Origin: Pseudoduganella umbonata
Lineage (GTDB): Bacteria; Pseudomonadota; Gammaproteobacteria; Burkholderiales; Burkholderiaceae_D
Assembly: GCF_014192225.1 (NCBI RefSeq)
Contig: NZ_JACHXS010000002.1
Span: forward strand, 806,001 to 870,000
Length of the DNA: 64,000 nt
Direction: 5' to 3'
Part shown: one piece after another, positions 9,068 to 18,059 of the stretch
Position numbering within the stretch: position 1 is the stretch's first letter
How the letters are laid out: each line of letters begins with the position of its first letter
The notes under the pieces: generated by a model
Told to the model about the DNA's origin: nothing
What the model saw: the letters and a program-made list of their open reading frames with translations, nothing else
The model's database searches: none
Position numbers and translations under genes: made by a program

Positions 9068-9880
9068 ATGGCGTACCTGGTACCGACCGAATTCGTGACC
9101 AAGATGGTGGATGCGGGCGAATCGAAAATCTACATGGCCACGCGCGACGCGCTGATCCGCGCCTACATGGCCGGCGCGATCCTGGCCCTGGCGGCCGTGT
9201 TCGCCGTCAGCTGCACGGTCGCCACCGGCATTCCGCTGGTGGGCGCCATGCTGTTCCCCGTCGGCTTCTGCATGCTGTACCTGATGGGCTTCGACCTGCT
9301 GACCGGCGTGTTCGTGCTGACGCCGCTGGCCTGGATCGACCGCCGTCCCGGCGTGACGATTCCGCGCATCCTGAAGCACTGGGGCGTGGTCTTCCTCGGC
9401 AACTTCCTCGGCGCCCTCACGGTGGCCGTGCTGATGGCCTACATGTTCACGTACGGCTTCAACACCGATGGCGGCAAGATCGCCCAGACCGTCGCCCACA
9501 TCGGCGAAAACCGCACCACCGGCTATGCCCAGTACGGCGCGGCCGGCATGCTGACCCTGTTCATCCGCGGCATGCTGTGCAACTGGATGGTGTCGATGGG
9601 CGTGGTCGGCGCGATGGTATCGACCACCGTGGGCGGCAAGGTGCTGGCGATGTGGATGCCGATCATGCTGTTCTTCTTCATGGCGTTCGAGCACTCGGTG
9701 GTGAACATGTTCCTGTTCCCGTTCGGGATGATGATGGGCGGTAACTTCACCGTCATGGATTACCTGATCTGGAACGAGATCCCGACCGTGCTGGGCAACC
9801 TGGTGGGCGGCCTGGCCTTCACCGGCCTCACGCTGTACTCCACGCACGTGAAGACCGGCGCCAAGCGCAAGTTCAACTGA
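9068..9880 (+). CDS. Formate/nitrite transporter family channel (NirC-like)
   Basis: This 270-residue integral membrane protein has six hydrophobic helices in the FNT pattern. It carries the FNT signatures GFDLLTGVFVLTPL in the first half and the N-W-M-V (CNWMVSMG) segment in the second, plus FEHSVVNMFLFP near the end. FNT proteins are pentameric channels passing formate, nitrite or related small anions. Which anion is carried cannot be read from sequence, but the closely following kinase/phosphatase gene is a type often found in nitrate/nitrite assimilation loci, which favours nitrite. The gap to the kinase gene is 56 bases and includes a small hairpin, so the two genes are probably co-transcribed. 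Confidence 0.85.
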   Translation: MAYLVPTEFVTKMVDAGESKIYMATRDALIRAYMAGAILALAAVFAVSCTVATGIPLVGAMLFPVGFCMLYLMGFDLLTGVFVLTPLAWIDRRPGVTIPRILKHWGVVFLGNFLGALTVAVLMAYMFTYGFNTDGGKIAQTVAHIGENRTTGYAQYGAAGMLTLFIRGMLCNWMVSMGVVGAMVSTTVGGKVLAMWMPIMLFFFMAFEHSVVNMFLFPFGMMMGGNFTVMDYLIWNEIPTVLGNLVGGLAFTGLTLYSTHVKTGAKRKFN

Positions 9881-9936
9881 TCGCGGTTCAACCGATCAGG
9901 TCCATGCCGGCCCGCGCGGCCGGCGTTCTCCCCACC

Positions 9937-11679
9937 ATGACCGCCCGACTGACGCTGTCCATCGGCCAGCACACGGACGCCGGCCGCAAGGCCGTCAACC
10001 AGGACTTCCACGGCAGCTGTGTGCCGCGCGAACCGCAACTGTCGGTCAAGGGCGCGGCGCTGGCGGTGGCCGACGGCATCGGCAGCAGCGACGTCAGCCA
10101 CATCGCCAGCGAAACCGCGGTGTCCGCCTTCCTCGAGGATTATTACTGCACCTCCGATGCGTGGTCGGTGAAGACCTCGGTGGAGCGCGTGCTGGCGGCC
10201 ACCAATTCCTGGCTGTATGCGCAGACCCAGCAGGGCCAGGGCCGCTACGACAAGGACCGCGGCTACGTGTGCACGCTGTCGGCGATGGTCATCAAGTCGA
10301 ACACGGCGCACCTGTTCCATGTGGGCGACACGCGCATCAGCCGCGTGCACGCGGGGGCGGATTCCTGCGCGCTCGAACCGCTGACGACCGACCACCGCGT
10401 GTGGGTGTCGCCCGGGCAGAGCTACCTCGCACGCGCGCTGGGCGTCGACGTGCACCTCGAGATCGACTACCGCACGGTCACCGTGCAGCCGGGCGACCTG
10501 TTCCTGCTGGCCAGCGATGGCGTCCATGAATACGTGAGCGCGGCCGACGTCGGCGAGGCGCTGTCCGCCGGCGGCGACCTGAACGAGGCGGCCCGGCTGC
10601 TGGTGGCGCGCGCGCTGGCCAACGGCAGCGACGACAATCTCACCGTGCAGCTGGTGCGCGTGGAAACGCTGCAGGCGCACGATGCCGGCGAACTGCTGCA
10701 GCAGATGGCCGAACTGCCGTTCCCGCCGCAATTCGAACCGCGCAGCGAATTCGACGGCTACCGCATCATGCGCGCGCTGCACGGCAGCAGCCGCAGCCAC
10801 ATCTACCTGGCGCTCGACGTGGCCAGCGGCGCATCCGTGGCGATCAAGGCACCCTCGATCGACCTGCGCGACGACCCGGCCTACCTGGAGCGCTTCCTGA
10901 TGGAGGAATGGATCGCGCGGCGCATCGTCAGCCCGCACGTGATCGAGCCGGTCGTGCACGAGGGCCGGCGCAGCTACGTCTACCTGGTGACCGAGTACAT
11001 CGAAGGCGTCACGCTGGCCCAATGGCTGCGCGACCGCGGCAAGCCGGACCTGGATGCCGTGCGCGGCATCGTTGCCCAGGTGGCGAAGGGCCTGCGTGCC
11101 TTCCACCGGCTGGAGATGCTGCACCAGGATATCCGCCCTGAAAACGTGATGATCGACCGCACCGGCACGGCGAAGATCATCGACTTCGGCTCGGCCAGCG
11201 TGGCCGGGGTGCGGGAGATGGCGCCGGCGCCGTCGGGCGAGCAATTCACGCTGGCCGGCGCGGCGCTGTTCGCCGCTCCCGAATACTTCCTCGGCGAGGC
11301 GGGCACGGTGCGCTCGGACGTGTTTTCGCTGGGCGTGCTGACGTACCACATGCTGACCGGGCAGCTGCCGTACGGCGTGCGGGTCCCGCAGGCACAGAGC
11401 CGCGCCGCGCAGCGCAAGCTGGTGTATGCGCCGGCGCGCGAGCATGACCCGTCGATCCCCGCCTGGGTCGACGCCGCCATCGAGAAGGCCGTGCACCCCG
11501 ATCCGTCGAAGCGCTACGAAGACGTCGACGAATTCGTGTTCGACCTGCACCAGCCGAACCGCGCCTTCCTGGCACGCACCAGCCCGCCGCTGATCGAGCG
11601 CAGCCCGGTAGCGTTCTGGAAAGGGGTGTCGTTCGTGCTGCTGGTGGCGCTGGTCATCGACCTGGCGCTGCGCCGCTGA
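9937..11679 (+). CDS. Fused PP2C phosphatase - Ser/Thr protein kinase, membrane anchored
   Basis: This single 580-residue chain carries two opposing activities. Residues about 5-235 form a PP2C phosphatase with NQD, VADGIGSS, VGDTR, ASDG and GSDDNLT metal-binding motifs. Residues about 265-530 form a Hanks-type kinase with the VAIK lysine K304, a catalytic loop HQDIRPEN (D398; HQD instead of HRD) and DFG at D416. A membrane helix lies at the extreme C-terminus (about 550-572). Such bifunctional proteins recur beside nitrate/nitrite transport genes, and here the gene follows an FNT channel, so the channel or a nitrogen regulator is a plausible target. The ATG at 9937 is preferred over one 33 bases upstream because it begins the conserved domain. 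Confidence 0.88.
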   Translation: MTARLTLSIGQHTDAGRKAVNQDFHGSCVPREPQLSVKGAALAVADGIGSSDVSHIASETAVSAFLEDYYCTSDAWSVKTSVERVLAATNSWLYAQTQQGQGRYDKDRGYVCTLSAMVIKSNTAHLFHVGDTRISRVHAGADSCALEPLTTDHRVWVSPGQSYLARALGVDVHLEIDYRTVTVQPGDLFLLASDGVHEYVSAADVGEALSAGGDLNEAARLLVARALANGSDDNLTVQLVRVETLQAHDAGELLQQMAELPFPPQFEPRSEFDGYRIMRALHGSSRSHIYLALDVASGASVAIKAPSIDLRDDPAYLERFLMEEWIARRIVSPHVIEPVVHEGRRSYVYLVTEYIEGVTLAQWLRDRGKPDLDAVRGIVAQVAKGLRAFHRLEMLHQDIRPENVMIDRTGTAKIIDFGSASVAGVREMAPAPSGEQFTLAGAALFAAPEYFLGEAGTVRSDVFSLGVLTYHMLTGQLPYGVRVPQAQSRAAQRKLVYAPAREHDPSIPAWVDAAIEKAVHPDPSKRYEDVDEFVFDLHQPNRAFLARTSPPLIERSPVAFWKGVSFVLLVALVIDLALRR

Positions 11680-11701
11680 CCGGCCGCCGGCATCGCCCGG
11701 C

Positions 11702-11920
11702 TCAGCCCAGCCTTTCCACGAAGTCGTAGCGCGGTGTGGCATCCTCGTGGAACAGGTCGCCGAGGTAGTCGGCCAGCCCGTCATCGGCGATATCGCCTGG
11801 AATGACGAAATCGGCCGGCCGCCGCTTGCCTTCCGGCCCCAGGTAGAACACCTGCCGCGCGCCCGCCCGGCCGGTCACGGCGACCAGTTTGCCGAACACC
11901 CTGAAGCGAAACTCCTGCAT
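11702..11920 (-). CDS. Small conserved protein, DUF7661-like
   Basis: This 72-residue protein (MQEFRFRVFGKLV..., then YLGPEGKRRPADFVIP and DYLGDLFHEDATP) resembles a family of small proteins of unknown role. The start at 11920 is chosen for the GGAGG six bases upstream; longer in-frame starts lack it. It reads divergently from the FecI-FecR fusion, and its upstream region contains the perfect Fur box, so iron control is likely. No function can be assigned. Confidence 0.6.
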   Translation of the reverse strand: MQEFRFRVFGKLVAVTGRAGARQVFYLGPEGKRRPADFVIPGDIADDGLADYLGDLFHEDATPRYDFVERLG

Positions 11921-11986
11921 TGCGACCTCCATCGACACCCCGCCGACTTCCCGCCCGAGGCTGCTGGTTTGACATCGATATGTGAT

Positions 11987-12005
11987 AATGAGAATAATTC
12001 TCATT
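11987..12005. promoter_or_regulatory. Fur box (perfect 19-bp palindrome)
   Basis: AATGAGAATAATTCTCATT is a perfect 9-1-9 inverted repeat that matches the classical Fur site design, with an extra GATA on its left. It lies between the divergent DUF7661-like gene and the FecI-FecR fusion and should repress both when iron is plentiful. Confidence 0.88.
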
Positions 12006-12068
12006 CCGAAGGCGTCGTTACGCCATCGCTGTAGATATAACTATAAGCCCAGGTACAAGGTCCAAGCC

Positions 12069-13331
12069 ATGATTGCCCGCTATTACCAGGAACTGTTGAG
12101 TTATTTCACCCGCATGGTCCAGGACCGGGACAGCGCGGCCGATATCGTCCAGGAGGCCTACGCCCGCGTACTGGCGCAGCGCGGCGAAATCGTCCAGCCG
12201 CGCGCGCTGCTTTACCACACGGCGCGCAACCTGGTCATCGACCGCCACCGGCGCAGCGTGACGCGGGGCGAGACGGAAGCGATGGCCGCTGCGGGCGACG
12301 ACGCGGGCGACGACATGGCCAACCTGCCCGCGCCGGCCGTGTACGAGCCCGAAGCCGCGCTGGCGTCGGCCCAGGCGGTCAGCGCCATGCTGCAGGCGAT
12401 CGAGGACTTGCCGTCGCGCTGCCGGGAAGCCTTCATCCTGCACCGCTTCGATGGCCTGCCGCATGCCGAGGTGGCCGAGCGCATGGGCATCTCGCGCAAG
12501 ATGGTGGAGCAGCACATCGCGCTGGCCATGGCCGCGTGCCGGCGCTGCAAGGCCGGGCTCGATGCCCCCGGCAGCGTGCCGGCACGGGACGCCGTGCGGC
12601 GGCGGCGCGCGATCGTGGCCAGCCTGGCGCTGGTGTTGCCGGGCGGGGTGGCGGGAGCACTGTGGTGGCGCCCGGTAGCCACTTCCGTGCATGCCACCGC
12701 GCGCGGCGAACGGATCGATACGATGCTGGCGGACGGCAGCCGCCTGCAACTCGCACCGGACAGCCGCGCGGCGGTCGGCATCTACCGCAACCGCCGCGAG
12801 ATCGAACTGGCGCGCGGCCAGGCAAGATTCGAGATCAGCCGTGATGCCGGGCGGCCGCTCACTGTGCTGGCCGGGGCGTTGCGCATCACGGTCGTCGGTA
12901 CCCGTTTCAGCGTGCACCACGCAGCCGGGCCGCACGGCGGCGTGCGCGTCGCCGTGGAGGAAGGGCGGGTCCGGGTGGCGCGCGGCGGCTGGTTCGCGGA
13001 CAGCGGGAGCGTCGAGCTGGTTGCCGGCCAGGCCGTCGCCGGCGATGCCAATGGAACACTCGGCACCGTGGGTGCCGTGCTTGCCGCCGATCTGTCGCCG
13101 TGGCACGCGCGGCGCATGAGTTTCGACAACGCCACGCTGGGCCGGGTGCTGGCCGCTTTCGAACGCTATGGCGACAGCGGCCTGCGCGTGCGCGACCCGG
13201 CCGTGGCCGCGCTGCGCCTGACGGGCACCTTCGACCTGCTGCGGCCGGACAGGTTCGCACAGCTGCTGCCCCATGCGCTGCCGGTACGCCTGTCGAGTGC
13301 CGGCGGGCTGACCGAAATCCGCGCCAGGTGA
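12069..13331 (+). CDS. FecI-FecR fusion: ECF sigma factor joined to a FecR signal receptor
   Basis: One 420-residue chain joins two normally separate proteins. Residues about 1-70 are sigma region 2 (LLSYFTRMVQDRDSAADIVQEAY in part) and 115-165 are region 4 (LPSRCREAFILHRFDGLPHAEV onward). After a linker of about 15 residues there is one membrane helix (about 181-200), then a periplasmic FecR domain (IELARGQARFEIS..., VVGTRFSVHH) and a C-terminal STN-like DUF4974 segment (MSFDNATLGRVLAAFERYG). The cytoplasmic anti-sigma domain (DUF4880) that normally starts FecR is missing. The sigma factor would thus be held at the membrane and need proteolysis for release, as described for Pseudomonas putida IutY. 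It lies behind a perfect Fur box and 89 bases before an STN-type receptor. The ATG at 12069 opens sigma region 2. Confidence 0.88.
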   Translation: MIARYYQELLSYFTRMVQDRDSAADIVQEAYARVLAQRGEIVQPRALLYHTARNLVIDRHRRSVTRGETEAMAAAGDDAGDDMANLPAPAVYEPEAALASAQAVSAMLQAIEDLPSRCREAFILHRFDGLPHAEVAERMGISRKMVEQHIALAMAACRRCKAGLDAPGSVPARDAVRRRRAIVASLALVLPGGVAGALWWRPVATSVHATARGERIDTMLADGSRLQLAPDSRAAVGIYRNRREIELARGQARFEISRDAGRPLTVLAGALRITVVGTRFSVHHAAGPHGGVRVAVEEGRVRVARGGWFADSGSVELVAGQAVAGDANGTLGTVGAVLAADLSPWHARRMSFDNATLGRVLAAFERYGDSGLRVRDPAVAALRLTGTFDLLRPDRFAQLLPHALPVRLSSAGGLTEIRAR

Positions 13332-13354
13332 AATTTTTTTCGAATGACACCTCG

Positions 13355-13378
13355 GGTATTGCAGGTCCGGTGCGTCTA
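13355..13378 (+). promoter_or_regulatory. Candidate FecI-type promoter of the siderophore receptor
   Basis: CGTCTA at 13373-13378, followed by CTGGGAAG, resembles the -10 element of iron-starvation sigma promoters, with GGTATT 12 bases upstream. It lies 43 bases before the receptor ATG. The upstream element is not a strong match to the GGAAAT-type -35, so the call is tentative. Confidence 0.4.
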
Positions 13379-13420
13379 CTGGGAAGGATTCTTGTTCAGC
13401 CTTCTCGTGGAGACCCTTGC

Positions 13421-15826
13421 ATGACCCGTAAAAGCATTACCCCCGGTTTGCGTCCTGCCCCGTTCGCGATGCCCCTGTTAGCCCCGGTCGCACTGGCCGC
13501 CGCCCTGGCGGCCGCGGCGCCCGCCTTTGCACAGCCCGGCACCGCGCCGGCAGTGCCGATCACCCTGGCGGCCCAGCCGCTGGCCTCGGCCTTGAACGAA
13601 CTGGCGCGGCAGGCGGGGCTGGAACTGATCGTGCAGCCCGCGCTGGTCGCCAACCGCACCGCGCCCGCCGTCACGGGAACCCTGACCGCACGCCAGGCCC
13701 TGGACAGGCTGCTGGCCGGCAGCGGCCTGGTGGCGCGGGTCGATGGCAATACTGTCGTCGTAAGCCGCGCCCCCGAGGTCACGGCCGAGCAGGCCATGGC
13801 GCCGGTAACGGTCACCGCCACCGCGCAGCCGGAATCGGCCGGCGCCCCCGCCACGCGCACGGCTTCCGCCAGCAAGACCGATACGCCGATCGTCGAGACG
13901 CCGCAGTCGGTATCGGTCATCACCGCCGGGCAGCTCGAGGCGCAGAAGCCGCGCAGCCTCGGCGAGGTGCTGACCTACACCGCCGGCGCCTTTGCCGGCC
14001 TGGCGGGGTCGTCGAACCGTTACGACTACGTGGCCCTGCGCGGCTTTGCCGACAGCAGCGTGGACAGCACCGTGCTGGACGGCCAGCGCCTGCTGAGCGA
14101 CCAGGGCAGCTACAGCTCGATGCAGATCGATCCGTTCTTCCTCGAAAGGATCGACGTGCTGCGCGGCCCCGCTTCGGTGCTGTACGGCCGCGCCTCGCCG
14201 GGCGGCCTGGTGGCGCTGACCAGCAAGGCGGCGCAATTCGCGCCGCAGCGCAGCATCGGGCTGACCGTGGGCAACCGCAACCGGCGCGAGGGGTCCCTCG
14301 ACCTGACCGGACCGCTCGGCGACAGCGGCACGATGGCCTGGCGGCTGACCGCGCTGGCCCGCCAGCTCGATTCGCAGTTCACCGGCGTGAAGGAAGAACG
14401 GCTGGCGCTGGCGCCGTCGCTGACCATCCGCCCGTCGAAGGCCACCAGCCTGCGCCTGCATGCCTACCTGCAGCGCGATCCCGAAGGCAGCTATCACAGC
14501 GGCGTGCCGGCCGATGCGAGCGTGGGCACCGCGCACAACGGCCAGCGCATCTCGCGCACCTTCTTCGATGGCGACCCCAGTGTCGAGAAATACCGCCGCG
14601 ACCAGCGCATCGTGGGCTACCAGTTCGAGCATGCGTTCAACGACAGCTGGACGTTCCGGCAGAACCTGCGCTACGTCTCGGCCGATACCACGCTGCGCCA
14701 GGTCTACGGCGACGGCTGGGCCGGCCCGCGCACGCTGGCGCGCTACTACTCCGGTGCCGACGAGTCGACGCGCGGCCATGCCATCGACAACCAGCTGGAA
14801 GGGCGCTTCCAGGCGGGCGCGGCGAGGCACACCGTGCTGGCTGGCCTGGACTGGCAGAAGCGCCATGTCGACGGCCGCTGGGACTGGGGCAGCGCCGACC
14901 CCATCGACGTGTTCGCGCCCGTCTATGGCGCGCCCAATATGCAGGTCACGGGCGGCGCGCCGATCGACCGGCACCTGCGGCAGACCGGGGTGTACCTGCA
15001 GGACCAGGTCGCCATCGAGCGCTGGCGCTTCACCGTCGGCGGGCGCGACGACCGGGTCGAGGCATCGAACCAGATGGCGCCGGCGGCGCCCGCGCGCTGG
15101 AGCGGCAGCCGGTTCACCAAGCGTGCCGGCGCCGTCTACCTGTTCGACAACGGCCTGGCGCCCTATGCTTCCTGGTCGGACGGCTTCAACCCGAGCCTGC
15201 GCAACGACCAGCAGGGCAACAACCTGCCGCCGACCGAAACCGAACAGGTGGAACTGGGCCTCCGCTATCAGCCCGCGGGCGAGGCCACGCTGCTGTCGGC
15301 GGCCGTGTACGAGCTAAAGCAGAGCAACGTCGCCACGCAGCCGACCGGCTTCTATTACTTCGTGCCTGCCGGCCAGGTGCGGGCAAGGGGACTTGAGCTG
15401 GAAGCGCGCTCGCAACTGTCGGACAGCGTATCGGTGCTGGCCAGCTACACCTTCAACGACATGACGTTCCGGACATCGCCGGCCGGCTACGCGGGCAATA
15501 CGCCGTACCAGGCGCCGCGCCACATGGCGTCCGCCTGGGGCGACTGGAATTTCCTGCCGGGATACTCGCTGGGGGCCGGCGTGCGTTACGTCGGCACCAG
15601 CTGGGGCGACAACGCCAACAGCTTCAAGGTGCCATCGTATGTGCTGGCCGACCTGAGCCTGAACGTCGAGCTGGGGCGGCTCGGCGCGGCGTTCAGGGGC
15701 GCCAGCCTGCGGCTGCACGCCGCCAACCTGTTCGACAAGACCTATATCGCGTCGTGCATGAGCGGGAACTACTGCTACTGGGGCGATGCGCGCAACGTGA
15801 GTGCCACCCTGAACTACCAGTGGTGA
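13421..15826 (+). CDS. TonB-dependent siderophore receptor with STN signalling domain (FhuA/FpvA type)
   Basis: This 801-residue outer-membrane receptor has a signal peptide ending ...APAFAQ (about residue 40), then a periplasmic STN domain (about 45-125: ITLAAQPLASALNELARQAG). The plug carries the TonB-box-side signature TDTPIVETPQSVSVIT and the inner RGPASVLYG. A 22-strand barrel ends in aromatic QW. The C-terminal cysteine pair ASCMSGNYCYWGDAR is seen in ferrichrome/FhuA-like and related siderophore receptors. The STN domain is what contacts FecR, so it should signal to the fusion protein encoded just upstream. The start at 13421 is chosen for the signal peptide. The ligand is an Fe-siderophore, probably hydroxamate, but this is not proven by sequence. 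Confidence 0.9.
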   Translation: MTRKSITPGLRPAPFAMPLLAPVALAAALAAAAPAFAQPGTAPAVPITLAAQPLASALNELARQAGLELIVQPALVANRTAPAVTGTLTARQALDRLLAGSGLVARVDGNTVVVSRAPEVTAEQAMAPVTVTATAQPESAGAPATRTASASKTDTPIVETPQSVSVITAGQLEAQKPRSLGEVLTYTAGAFAGLAGSSNRYDYVALRGFADSSVDSTVLDGQRLLSDQGSYSSMQIDPFFLERIDVLRGPASVLYGRASPGGLVALTSKAAQFAPQRSIGLTVGNRNRREGSLDLTGPLGDSGTMAWRLTALARQLDSQFTGVKEERLALAPSLTIRPSKATSLRLHAYLQRDPEGSYHSGVPADASVGTAHNGQRISRTFFDGDPSVEKYRRDQRIVGYQFEHAFNDSWTFRQNLRYVSADTTLRQVYGDGWAGPRTLARYYSGADESTRGHAIDNQLEGRFQAGAARHTVLAGLDWQKRHVDGRWDWGSADPIDVFAPVYGAPNMQVTGGAPIDRHLRQTGVYLQDQVAIERWRFTVGGRDDRVEASNQMAPAAPARWSGSRFTKRAGAVYLFDNGLAPYASWSDGFNPSLRNDQQGNNLPPTETEQVELGLRYQPAGEATLLSAAVYELKQSNVATQPTGFYYFVPAGQVRARGLELEARSQLSDSVSVLASYTFNDMTFRTSPAGYAGNTPYQAPRHMASAWGDWNFLPGYSLGAGVRYVGTSWGDNANSFKVPSYVLADLSLNVELGRLGAAFRGASLRLHAANLFDKTYIASCMSGNYCYWGDARNVSATLNYQW

Positions 15827-15911
15827 CGTAACTGGGCGGGCGGCGCTCGCCTGCGCGCCGGGAAGCTGATAGCATGTTCCATCGTTGGCCGACTACCAGT
15901 CCAGACCCGCC

Positions 15912-18032
15912 ATGCATCCCCCGCTTCCAGCAGATGTCGTGTTCTCCGTCGCCGCGCTGCATGACAACCTGCCGGCCGGCGTGGTGGTGCATGCGGCGGA
16001 CGGCCGCATCGTGTCCGCCAACCGGCTTGCGCAGGAACTGCTGGGCCGCAGCGAAGCTCAGCTGATCGGCGCCGAAACCGGCGCGGGCGACTGGAACTTC
16101 GTGCGTGAAGACGGCTCGCCGCTACCCGCCGACGAGTTTCCGGCGAATGTCGTGCTGAACACGGGCCGCAAGCTGTCCGGCTTTGTGGCCGGCGTGGCCG
16201 GCCCGGAGGGCATCTGCTGGCTGCTGTGCAACGCCTATCCCGAAGTCGACCAGGCCGGTTCGGTACGGCAGGTGGTCGTCTGTTTCACCGATTGCACGGC
16301 ACTCAAGAATACCCAGCAATCGCTGGAGAAGTCGGAAAAACGGCTGCGGCTGGTACTGAAGGGTTCCACCGATGCGCCATGGGACTGGGACCTGCTCGCC
16401 GACGAGGTGTATTACTCGGAGCGCTGGTGGAACATGCTCGGCTACCCCAGCGGCGACGGGCTGGAAGATTCGGGCGCCTGGCGCCGCATGCTGCATCCGG
16501 ATGACCAGCCGATGATCCAGGAATACCTTGCCGACCTGCTGCCCAGCCAGCGCGACGGCTTCAGCCTGGAGTTCCGGCTGCACCACAAGGATGGCCACTA
16601 CGTGTCCGTCCTGTCGCGTGGCTACGTGCTGCGCGATGGCGCCGGCAAGGCATTGCGCATCTCGGGCGTGAACACCGATCTCACCGAGCGCAAGCAGACC
16701 GAACGCCACATCTACGAGCTGGCGTACTTCGATCACCTGACGGGCCTGCCGAACCGGCGCTTCCTGATCGGCGAACTGGATCATGTGCTGGCGCGCGGCC
16801 GGCGCTCGGGCCAGTACTGCGCGCTGCTCTACCTCGACCTGGACAACTTCAAGCTGCTGAACGACACGATGGGGCACGACCTGGGCGACCGGCTGCTGCG
16901 CCAGACCGCGCAGCAGCTGCGCTGCACGGTGCGGCACAGCGACCAGCTTGCCCGGCTCGGCGGCGACGAATTCGTCGTCGTGCTGGAGGGCCTGGGCCCA
17001 TCGGCACGCGGCGCCGCCGCCGAGGCCGACCGCGTCGTCGCCAAGATCCTGTCGGCAGTGGGGCAGCCCTGCCAGCTCGGCGCGCTGCTGTTCAAGACCA
17101 CGGCCAGCATCGGCATCACGCTGTTCGACAGCAACGACACGAACATCGAAAAGCTGCTCAAGCAGGCGGACCTCGCCATGTACCGCGCCAAGGCCGACGG
17201 GCGCAATTGCGCACGTTTCTTCGACCCCAGCATGCAGGATGCGGCGGACCGCCGCGCCGCTTTCGAGGCCGCCATGCGCGACGGCCTGTCGCTGGGGCAG
17301 TTCCGCCTGTACTGCCAGCCGCAATTCGATTCGCTGGGGCGCGTCGTGGGTGCCGAGGTGCTGGTGCGCTGGCAGCGCGGCGACCGCGAGCTGATCGGTC
17401 CGGACCAGTTCATCGGTTTCGCCGAAGAGTCGGGCCTGATTCTTCCGCTGGGCGAGCACATTTTGCGGGAAAGCTGCCGTGCGCTCGCGCGCTGGCATCT
17501 GGACGCCAACCTGGGGCGCCTGAAGCTGGCCGTCAACGTGAGCGTGCACCAGATGCGCGATCCCCGCTTCCCGGCGGCGGTGGCGAACATCCTGGGCGGC
17601 ACCGGCGCTCCTCCGGAACGGCTGTACCTGGAACTGACCGAAAGCGTGTTCGCGGAAGACATGCAGGAGATCACCGGACGCATGCACGAACTATGCTCCC
17701 AGGGCATCCGCTTTTCGCTCGACGACTTCGGCACCGGCTATTCGTCGCTGGCCTACCTGAAGCGCTTTCCGCTCTCGGCGCTGAAGATCGACCGCTCCTT
17801 CGTGCGCGACATCGGTGTCGATGCCGGCGCGGCATCGATCGTCGAGGCCATCATCGCGCTGGCCCGCAAGTTCAAGCTGGAGATCGTCGCCGAGGGTGTC
17901 GAGTTCGAAGCCCAGCGCGCCTTCCTGTTCGACGGCGGGTGCTCGTCGATGCAGGGTTTCCTGCTGGGCCGCCCGATGCCGATCGCCGACTTCGAGCATG
18001 CCTACGGCACGGCGGGCATCGGCCACGCCTGA
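15912..18032 (+). CDS. PAS-PAS-GGDEF-EAL protein (c-di-GMP turnover)
   Basis: This 706-residue cytoplasmic protein has two PAS sensor domains (about 10-130 and 140-265). A diguanylate cyclase domain follows with an intact active site G350-G-D-E-F354 in RLGGDEF. A phosphodiesterase domain then starts E482-V-L-V-R (EVL variant of EAL) and carries DDFGTGYSSLAYLKRFP and the late IVAEGVE motif, so both activities look possible. It has no membrane helix. The ATG at 15912 is preferred over an upstream in-frame TTG, although no clear ribosome site precedes either. It is transcribed alone. Confidence 0.88.
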   Translation: MHPPLPADVVFSVAALHDNLPAGVVVHAADGRIVSANRLAQELLGRSEAQLIGAETGAGDWNFVREDGSPLPADEFPANVVLNTGRKLSGFVAGVAGPEGICWLLCNAYPEVDQAGSVRQVVVCFTDCTALKNTQQSLEKSEKRLRLVLKGSTDAPWDWDLLADEVYYSERWWNMLGYPSGDGLEDSGAWRRMLHPDDQPMIQEYLADLLPSQRDGFSLEFRLHHKDGHYVSVLSRGYVLRDGAGKALRISGVNTDLTERKQTERHIYELAYFDHLTGLPNRRFLIGELDHVLARGRRSGQYCALLYLDLDNFKLLNDTMGHDLGDRLLRQTAQQLRCTVRHSDQLARLGGDEFVVVLEGLGPSARGAAAEADRVVAKILSAVGQPCQLGALLFKTTASIGITLFDSNDTNIEKLLKQADLAMYRAKADGRNCARFFDPSMQDAADRRAAFEAAMRDGLSLGQFRLYCQPQFDSLGRVVGAEVLVRWQRGDRELIGPDQFIGFAEESGLILPLGEHILRESCRALARWHLDANLGRLKLAVNVSVHQMRDPRFPAAVANILGGTGAPPERLYLELTESVFAEDMQEITGRMHELCSQGIRFSLDDFGTGYSSLAYLKRFPLSALKIDRSFVRDIGVDAGAASIVEAIIALARKFKLEIVAEGVEFEAQRAFLFDGGCSSMQGFLLGRPMPIADFEHAYGTAGIGHA

Positions 18033-18059
18033 GGGCCCCAGGTTGCCCGGCTGGCGCCG

